Positions 58,608 through 64,000 of a DNA stretch of 64,000 bases are shown piece after piece. Every line of letters starts with the position of its first letter. The first letter of the stretch is position 1. Where the stretch lies: positions 62,001 through 126,000 of the forward strand of contig CANNZV010000931.1 in the NCBI GenBank assembly GCA_947561585.1, given 5' to 3'. This DNA is from Caprella mutica. Taxonomy: Eukaryota; Arthropoda; Malacostraca; Amphipoda; Caprellidae. The translations under genes were made by a program, and so were the position numbers. Under the pieces are notes generated by a model. That model ran no database searches. It saw only the letters and a list, made by a program, of their open reading frames with translations, and had not been told where the DNA came from.

Positions 58608-61193
58608 TTACTCAGCAGTCGCTGCAAGCATGCCAAACGTCCAGATTGACTCTGCGTGGGTTTGGTGAATCGTAAATTCGGCTTGGCCAGGAAATTTGCC
58701 CAAATCGGTGAACGAGTGCAGGGTCGGAACGTCGAGCGGATCCGGGGCCATATCGCTTTCCCGTAGATAGAAGTCGAGGTACCAGGCGGGTAGTCGTGAT
58801 GACCGGTAAATGCCGTAGAGGGGAGTGCCCGGCCACACGGGATGGCCGACGTTTTGCTGATCAGCTCCAACAATCCGTTTTGGGCTCTCGAGGCCAATGC
58901 CGGTGATCGTGGTGCCTCCGGTTGGGTTGCCCCCGAGTGCGAAACTCGCGTTGTGTACGGCTTGGGAACGGTAGGCGAGGTCATTGGTCAGCAGGTATGC
59001 CCGCATCAACGTGATCGAATGAGGAACATTTGGGCCATGTCCAAAGAACAACTCGACGAACGGCGATTCGTTCACCCATTGAAACCGTGTGGTCTCTGCG
59101 GCACGGAGAAGCCGATCAGCGGCATCGACGATCGATGCGCGCATCCGTTCACGGACCTGAGCGTCGCCGCTTCCTTCGGGTAAGGAAACGTAGAGCCATG
59201 CGGCCTCACACAAGGAGGCAAGAATGCACACAATGTCGTTGTCGTCGGTGTCATCGATCGTGGTCGAGTCACGAAACACGCTGTGCCACTGTTCATCGTC
59301 GGTCAAGCGATACAGCGCAATTGCGGCGATGGCCCGTTGCACATTGATGTCTTCATCTGATTGGGCGACGGCCGCCGAATACTGTTGCTCTGCCCACACC
59401 ATGGCGTCCACAGCAGATTGGCGGTAGTCCGAAGCACGCGCCTCGTCGTACGGAGCGAGCGCATGGGCGAGGTCGGCGGCGCCCCCAACATAGATGTAAG
59501 TCGACCACAGATCCGGTGCGTAGGCGAAGAGCGGTTCGGTGGTAGACCACGACGTTTCCTCTTCGGTGGGATGCTCGGTCGATTCGATTCCGCCACGGAT
59601 TGCGCCCTGCGGGGTTTGCATTCGACGGTAGAGGTCCACGGACCACATCGCTTCGTCCAATAGGTCTGGGATGTTGTCGCCGGACTCGACGATGTTGAGG
59701 TCGGCAGAGGCGAAGGTTTCGGGGAAGGTGTCCACGAGGTCGATGAGTCGGCGCGACATCCATAAGTGTTGGATTCGACGGTCCCAGTCACCGGCATCGA
59801 AATGTCCGCCCCATGCACCATCGACGATCTCGTTGGTCGCCTTTGCCTGAAGGTCGATGAATCGCTCGGTGGTGCCGCGCCCGTTCGCATCTTCGAGCAG
59901 GGTCTGGCCAGATGCCGAGACGGCGTGGCCATCGTCGGGGTGATGGGCGCGTGCACGTTCGATCGCGGTGTGGGGCAATTCGAGGGTGAGCCCGCTCCGC
60001 TGGTGAAACAGCGATCGTGAAATGGTGGCCATCACCGACATCCATGGCCCGTCGGCATCGACGGTGACCGGCTGCGAACACCCGACCCCGTCGACACATA
60101 TGCGGTAGGCCCCCACGTCTCGCACCCCGGACACGTCGAACGAAGCGGTGGGAGCTCCGGTGAGGTCGCCGCGCCACAGCTCAACGGTGTCGTCAGTGGC
60201 GAGGATTTCGCCCGCAACACGAAGAACGGTCTCGTCGTTCTCGTCGTATACGGTCACCGCGCGATCGGCCACCGAAATTGGCTCCGTGAGTAGTGACCAC
60301 ACCGAGTAGTACGCGGCCTTCACGTCGGTTTGGCCCCATCCGAACGAAGACACCCGAACGGCTGGGCTATAGGCGGTCCGTGAGGTATCGATCACGATCG
60401 TGCCGCTCAGCTCGGGGGTGGTCACGGTGAGCTGCTCGATGTCGGGGCCGGGCGATTCCGACAATCGAACATGTACTCGATGGCGCATTGCGAAATCGTC
60501 GGTTCCCACGTGCCCGGTTGGTGTGCTGATGACGGCTAGGTCAACCACGCCGATGGGCCCGTCTGGGCCTGCAACGATGACGGCGGCGGCGGACCACCTT
60601 TGCGGATCAACCGATGGCCCACCAATTAACCGGGGGCCGTTGGCGGTGTCCTCGATTGCTCCGATCTCAAAATCGAGTTCGATCACGTCGGGAGCGACCC
60701 GGGTGCCAATGACCTGCGAAGCCTCTGCGTCGGTGCCCGTGAGCGGTGTGCGCGGCCCGTGGAAATCGAAGGCGGAAACGAATGGGTCGCCGACCGATTC
60801 GTTTCGGCTATTGCGGTAGCGAACGAACAATTCTTGCACGCCGGTCGAGATCGTGGAGAACGTGAGATTCTCGACGCGATGCCACTGCGCCTCAGAAAAA
60901 GTTGGCTCCGTGGCGACTTGCAGCTCGGCGGCGTTCGCCGGCGCCGTGAGCGCGAAGGCAAGCTCTTCGCCGGTGAAGTCCTGGCGCACCGTGAGCGTCC
61001 ACGGGCCGGACCGGTCCACCAGCGGCGCCAACGTCGACGCCGATCCGTCGTTGGCGGTTACGTCTGCCGCTCCGGGCCCGAGTATTTCCGAACCTGGTTC
61101 GGTACCCGGCGAGCTGCACGCTGCGGCGATCAGAGCGAACGCAACGAATGCGCCTAGAAGGCTGAGGTGACCTCGGATAGGTCTTGTGGTCAC
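58608..61193 (-). CDS. Glycoside hydrolase family 9-like lipoprotein
   Basis: An 861-residue protein. A lipobox (LSLLGAFVAFALIAAACSS) is followed by about 350 residues of beta-rich modules, including an Ig-like cellulase-N domain. A GH9-type (alpha/alpha)6 catalytic domain then has VDGAWGGHFDAGDWDRRIQHLWMS (the DAGD box) and a C-terminal ALGGNPTGGTTITGIG. GTG 61193 overlaps the Wzz-like gene by four bases (GTGA). It is likely to trim or process the exopolysaccharide made by this operon. Cellulase activity itself is unproven. Confidence 0.82.
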   Translation of the reverse strand: MTTRPIRGHLSLLGAFVAFALIAAACSSPGTEPGSEILGPGAADVTANDGSASTLAPLVDRSGPWTLTVRQDFTGEELAFALTAPANAAELQVATEPTFSEAQWHRVENLTFSTISTGVQELFVRYRNSRNESVGDPFVSAFDFHGPRTPLTGTDAEASQVIGTRVAPDVIELDFEIGAIEDTANGPRLIGGPSVDPQRWSAAAVIVAGPDGPIGVVDLAVISTPTGHVGTDDFAMRHRVHVRLSESPGPDIEQLTVTTPELSGTIVIDTSRTAYSPAVRVSSFGWGQTDVKAAYYSVWSLLTEPISVADRAVTVYDENDETVLRVAGEILATDDTVELWRGDLTGAPTASFDVSGVRDVGAYRICVDGVGCSQPVTVDADGPWMSVMATISRSLFHQRSGLTLELPHTAIERARAHHPDDGHAVSASGQTLLEDANGRGTTERFIDLQAKATNEIVDGAWGGHFDAGDWDRRIQHLWMSRRLIDLVDTFPETFASADLNIVESGDNIPDLLDEAMWSVDLYRRMQTPQGAIRGGIESTEHPTEEETSWSTTEPLFAYAPDLWSTYIYVGGAADLAHALAPYDEARASDYRQSAVDAMVWAEQQYSAAVAQSDEDINVQRAIAAIALYRLTDDEQWHSVFRDSTTIDDTDDNDIVCILASLCEAAWLYVSLPEGSGDAQVRERMRASIVDAADRLLRAAETTRFQWVNESPFVELFFGHGPNVPHSITLMRAYLLTNDLAYRSQAVHNASFALGGNPTGGTTITGIGLESPKRIVGADQQNVGHPVWPGTPLYGIYRSSRLPAWYLDFYLRESDMAPDPLDVPTLHSFTDLGKFPGQAEFTIHQTHAESIWTFGMLAATAE

Positions 61194-62470
61194 GACACCA
61201 CGGCGATGACGCGGTCTCCGACGTTCGCCGCTGTCTTTAGGCGGTCGCTTGCCTGTTGCTCTCGGTGATGGGCTTCGACGAGAGGAACTAGGGCAAGCGT
61301 GTGCGTCTTGAGTCGCTCGCGTTCGCGAATGAGGTACAAGTCGTCGATGCCACACAACACCAAGGGATCCTCGTCGCGTTCGCCGTCAGTGCCAACTTCT
61401 GGCGTCTCGAGAGCCGCGAAGTGCGTGCTCACCTCAGCCAACGGGAGCATTGGCCCAATCGTTCGTTCATCGGAACTGTGGGTAACCATGAGCACATTGT
61501 GCCCACGCCGTCCAAGCCAATCGGCGAGGTCTCGTTGGGCGGGAGCGTCCTGGGATAGCGCAATCAGTGTGTGTCCGGACTCGGCGCGAGAATGCAGAAT
61601 CGCAGACCCCATGGCAGCAACGCTGGCATGGGGGTTCCGTTCGGGGGGTCCGGTCCAGACGTTGGCCACCGCAGTGCGAATCACATGGAGCGAAATGCGT
61701 CGCTCGTAGCCAACACTCAGTGCAACAAGTGCAAGACCGAGGCCAATCACCGCCCATTCAAATTGGCCAAAACCAAGCGTTTGGCTTGCGGCCGCGGCGG
61801 TGTCAGCGCGGACCACCACTTCGCGTTCGCTCAGCATACGGTCGAGTAGGTGTAGGCGGGTTAATACGATATCGGTTGCACGAAGGTCGGCAATCGCCGC
61901 GGTCCTGGCGGCAGATTCCGCTGGAGCACTCCCGAGTCGTACGCCTAGTTGCGTTTCGAGCGCCTGGGCACTGATTTCGCCTTGCAGCCGAGCGATCTCG
62001 TCGACCGTTGCTTCCCGCTGGGCCTCAACCTCGTCGATCATTGCGTCCATGTCGGCGCCGCGGTCGTTCCAATCGGCCACGACCCGGTCGGCCCACGCGT
62101 TGGCGATTTCGGCTGCTTGCGCGGCATCGGGGAGCGAGACTCGAAGCGCAACAAGATCGGAGTCGGCTCCCCGATTCGTGCGCATTGCGGCCAGCAAATC
62201 TTCTGTCGGAGCGAGCCCGACGTCTTCAAGTGCGCCGGTGCGAATTGAGACGCGCCCCACGTCTTCAATCGTGTTGGTTGCGGTTCGTTCAAGACGTGCG
62301 TTCGACGAGTAATCGTTGAGGTCCGGGGTGATCGCCACGGTTGCTTCTGCGGTGAACGTTTGGGTTTGTTGGGTCGATGCAAGAGTTCCCACGACGATCG
62401 ACAAAATCACAATCGATACCACGACAACCCAGCGGCGGCGGAAGCTCCAATACAGCTGTTCAAGTTCCAT
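61190..62470 (-). CDS. Wzz-like chain-length determinant / polysaccharide co-polymerase
   Basis: A 426-residue protein. The first helix (RRRWVVVVSIVILSIVVGTLAS) and second helix (FGQFEWAVIGLGLALVALSVGYE) flank an outer coiled region with ADMDAMIDEVEAQREATVDEIARLQGEIS. A cytoplasmic tail of about 170 residues follows and lacks a P-loop. Together with the CpsD-like gene two genes upstream, it would form a split Wzc-type co-polymerase. ATG 62470 is two bases after the upstream GT's stop. Confidence 0.82.
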   Translation of the reverse strand: MELEQLYWSFRRRWVVVVSIVILSIVVGTLASTQQTQTFTAEATVAITPDLNDYSSNARLERTATNTIEDVGRVSIRTGALEDVGLAPTEDLLAAMRTNRGADSDLVALRVSLPDAAQAAEIANAWADRVVADWNDRGADMDAMIDEVEAQREATVDEIARLQGEISAQALETQLGVRLGSAPAESAARTAAIADLRATDIVLTRLHLLDRMLSEREVVVRADTAAAASQTLGFGQFEWAVIGLGLALVALSVGYERRISLHVIRTAVANVWTGPPERNPHASVAAMGSAILHSRAESGHTLIALSQDAPAQRDLADWLGRRGHNVLMVTHSSDERTIGPMLPLAEVSTHFAALETPEVGTDGERDEDPLVLCGIDDLYLIRERERLKTHTLALVPLVEAHHREQQASDRLKTAANVGDRVIAVVS

Positions 62471-62471
62471 G

Positions 62472-63530
62472 TCAGCTCGCGATCGCTTGGGAAGGCGCAT
62501 CGTGGCGTTGGGTAGCCTCGACGGGTTCGGAAGTTTTGTATTCGATGATTTCGGCTCGGTCGCCGCTGAGTTTGCCGCGAAGAAACCCGAGGATTCCCGC
62601 AAACTGGGCAAATTTCCCCACGACGACGGATGATGCGTAGAGCGAACTGTTGTGCGAGGAATCATCGAGCGACAAGCGGTACTTGCGTACCCGCCACCAC
62701 AGAAGTGGGTAGCCGAGCGCGGCGAGCGAACCAAGACGCATCCAGCGGTACTTTGTTCCCAGCAGCAGTGACGTGGCGATCCACGAGGGGACGACGCCAG
62801 CCCACAGGCCGATACTCAAAACGTCCTTTTGGGAATGGGCGGTGTCCCGGTGCATGAGCGCGCCCTCGATGTATGCATGCCCGGAACGGCGGGCTCGAGT
62901 GAACCACTGGCCAAACGTCATGATGGCCGCATCATGACTGGTCATGTCGTGATCGAGGCACAGAATTTGGTGCCCGTGATTGACGATCCGGTGACTGAAT
63001 TCGGGGTCTTCGCCGGCGATGAGCGTCTCGTTGTATCCGCCTGCTTCTTGCCACGCTGAGACACGAATCATGGCGTCTCCACCAAAAGCTTGTGCAGGGC
63101 CGATCGGCTTGTCCCATTCCATATCGCACAGGGCGTTATACGGCGATTTTTCGGGAAAGCGTTCGCGTCGTCTGCCAAAGACAGCGGCAACTGTCGCGTC
63201 GGCGCGTAGCGCTTCGAGCGCATGGGTGACCCAACCTTCGGCGATCGCGGTGTCGCCATCGAGTACCTGGACAAATTTTAGGTTCGGGTTCAGGGCCAAC
63301 AATTCGGCGAGCCCGGCGTTTCGGGCGCGCGCCGCCGTGAACCGAACCTCGGGGTCAAGATGATGGACGATGACTTCGAACGACGCTGCCAACGCACTGC
63401 TGCCATCTGTCGACCCGGAGTCGACGTAGCACACCGGAACGTTCAACGATCGCACCGATTCGAGGCACCGCCGCAGGCGCTCACCTTCGTTTCGGCCAAT
63501 TACGACAACACCGAAGATACTGTCGATCAT
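62472..63530 (-). CDS. Family 2 glycosyltransferase, membrane-associated
   Basis: A 352-residue GT-A protein. IFGVVVIGRNEGERLRRCLESV, VCYVDSGSTDGS and FVQVLDGDTAIAEGWV (DxD) define the domain; AFGGDAMIRVSAWQEAGGYNETLIAGEDPEFSHRI is the acceptor region. Two C-terminal hydrophobic stretches (about 235-285) suggest membrane association. It overlaps the ATPase gene by four bases. Confidence 0.87.
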   Translation of the reverse strand: MIDSIFGVVVIGRNEGERLRRCLESVRSLNVPVCYVDSGSTDGSSALAASFEVIVHHLDPEVRFTAARARNAGLAELLALNPNLKFVQVLDGDTAIAEGWVTHALEALRADATVAAVFGRRRERFPEKSPYNALCDMEWDKPIGPAQAFGGDAMIRVSAWQEAGGYNETLIAGEDPEFSHRIVNHGHQILCLDHDMTSHDAAIMTFGQWFTRARRSGHAYIEGALMHRDTAHSQKDVLSIGLWAGVVPSWIATSLLLGTKYRWMRLGSLAALGYPLLWWRVRKYRLSLDDSSHNSSLYASSVVVGKFAQFAGILGFLRGKLSGDRAEIIEYKTSEPVEATQRHDAPSQAIAS

Positions 63531-64000
63531 GCTGCGACCGTCGAGTTCTCCCCGGCGTCGCTGCTCATGCCATCGGATCCGGTCTTGTCGTCGCTAGCCG
63601 CGAACGCGAACGAACCCGAGTTCGTGCCTGACGAGGCGCGCACTGCAGTGGGCTCGTTCATGACCATCAGCGTTCGGGTGTCATCAGAGTACATTTGCGC
63701 GGCTTGTTCGATCGAGCGGCGTCGCTGCTGGCGAACCGAGGTGCACACCACGATCTGGTCGGCAAATTCTGACAGGCGTGAGGCGGTCGGTGAGTTCAAT
63801 AGGTTGCCGACGTCGACCACGAGCACGGCGAGCTCCGGCTGGTGGTTAATGAGCAGGTCCAACACGCTGACAAAGTCGAGCGTGGTGGTGCTATTGGTGT
63901 GTCCGGCAATATGGAGGGCCGGAGTCTTACGGGCATAGGTCGACAGTGTCGGGTCGCCAATGTCGATCGGCGGAGCGTTGAAGATCTTCGTGATGTCGGA
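63527..64000 (-). CDS. CpsD/CapB-like tyrosine autokinase or ParA-like ATPase (C-terminal part)
   Basis: The frame stays open to the window edge, so the N-terminus and P-loop lie outside. The visible 157 residues contain a Walker-B-like stretch (LAVLVVDVGNLLNSPTASRL) and FADQIVVCTSVRQQRRRSIEQAAQMY. A loosely structured tail of about 35 residues follows, rich in Ser, Asp, Gly and Ala. The Tyr-rich C-terminus usual for CpsD is absent. In this operon it probably drives or regulates polymer export with the Wzz-like protein. Confidence 0.65.
   Translation of the reverse strand, partial: SDITKIFNAPPIDIGDPTLSTYARKTPALHIAGHTNSTTTLDFVSVLDLLINHQPELAVLVVDVGNLLNSPTASRLSEFADQIVVCTSVRQQRRRSIEQAAQMYSDDTRTLMVMNEPTAVRASSGTNSGSFAFAASDDKTGSDGMSSDAGENSTVAA

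Overview
This window looks like chromosomal DNA from a high-GC, aerobic, free-living Actinomycetota. The class Acidimicrobiia (Ilumatobacter-like) is my best guess. That rests on gene style: leaderless starts, many ECF sigma factors, a class F-type sortase next to a DUF4397 protein, a fused oleBC and a [4Fe-4S] APS reductase. No rRNA or complete marker gene is present, so the taxonomy is an inference.

Region 1 (1-5.9 kb) is a mobile island. Two identical 38-bp copies of the 3' half of a tRNA-Met gene (706-743 and 5862-5899) bracket a tyrosine-recombinase element of about 5.2 kb. The element carries an ECF sigma factor with a membrane-anchored acidic partner, an ankyrin/Imm1-like protein, an HTH regulator and a CopZ-like Fe-S metallochaperone. 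Similar arm-type repeats sit about 150 bp left of both copies, and neither copy has the tRNA 5' half. This suggests two related elements in tandem, the left one running off the window with a CDF metal exporter. The integrase seems to carry a one-base frameshift after its eighth codon.

Region 2 (6-23.8 kb) is mostly housekeeping and envelope genes: a copper P1B-ATPase, cysH, an ECF/anti-sigma pair, a DUF4397 surface protein with a sortase, a second ECF gene overlapping a small barrel protein, bioAFD, a GH26-like secreted protein, a cysteine-synthase homologue, a TrkA-type K+ channel, a PhyH dioxygenase, a methyltransferase and a cold-shock protein.

Region 3 (23.8-35.6 kb) is a catabolic cluster built like a homoprotocatechuate (hpa) meta-cleavage pathway: hpaE, a LigA/LigB-type extradiol dioxygenase, hpaF, hpaG, hpaH and an HpaR-type regulator. 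It also carries a cytochrome P450, a three-subunit molybdenum hydroxylase and an enoyl-CoA hydratase homologue. HpaBC and the HpaI aldolase are not seen. The same motif, TTAACATGTG on the minus strand, precedes hpaG/hpaF and hpaE and is a candidate HpaR operator.

Region 4 (35.6-40.2 kb) is an ole operon (oleA, fused oleBC, oleD) for long-chain olefin synthesis by head-to-head condensation. Region 5 (40.3-52.8 kb) is mixed: a phosphatase, a Tat-exported protein, a MarR-thiolase-SDR operon with a palindromic operator, an MFS exporter, an OafA-like acyltransferase, a YibE/F protein, and a single-chain fusion of an HD-type mixed-valent diiron oxygenase to an Fe(II)/2-oxoglutarate dioxygenase (TmpB+TmpA-like). 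That fusion is probably a two-step organophosphonate-degrading enzyme. An AlkD-like gene follows it.

Region 6 (52.8-64 kb) is a tightly overlapping minus-strand exopolysaccharide operon: a CpsD-like ATPase (cut by the window edge), glycosyltransferases, a Wzz-like protein, a GH9 lipoprotein, a Wzy-like polymerase/ligase, a Wzx-like flippase and a sulfotransferase. It suggests a surface polymer, possibly sulfated.
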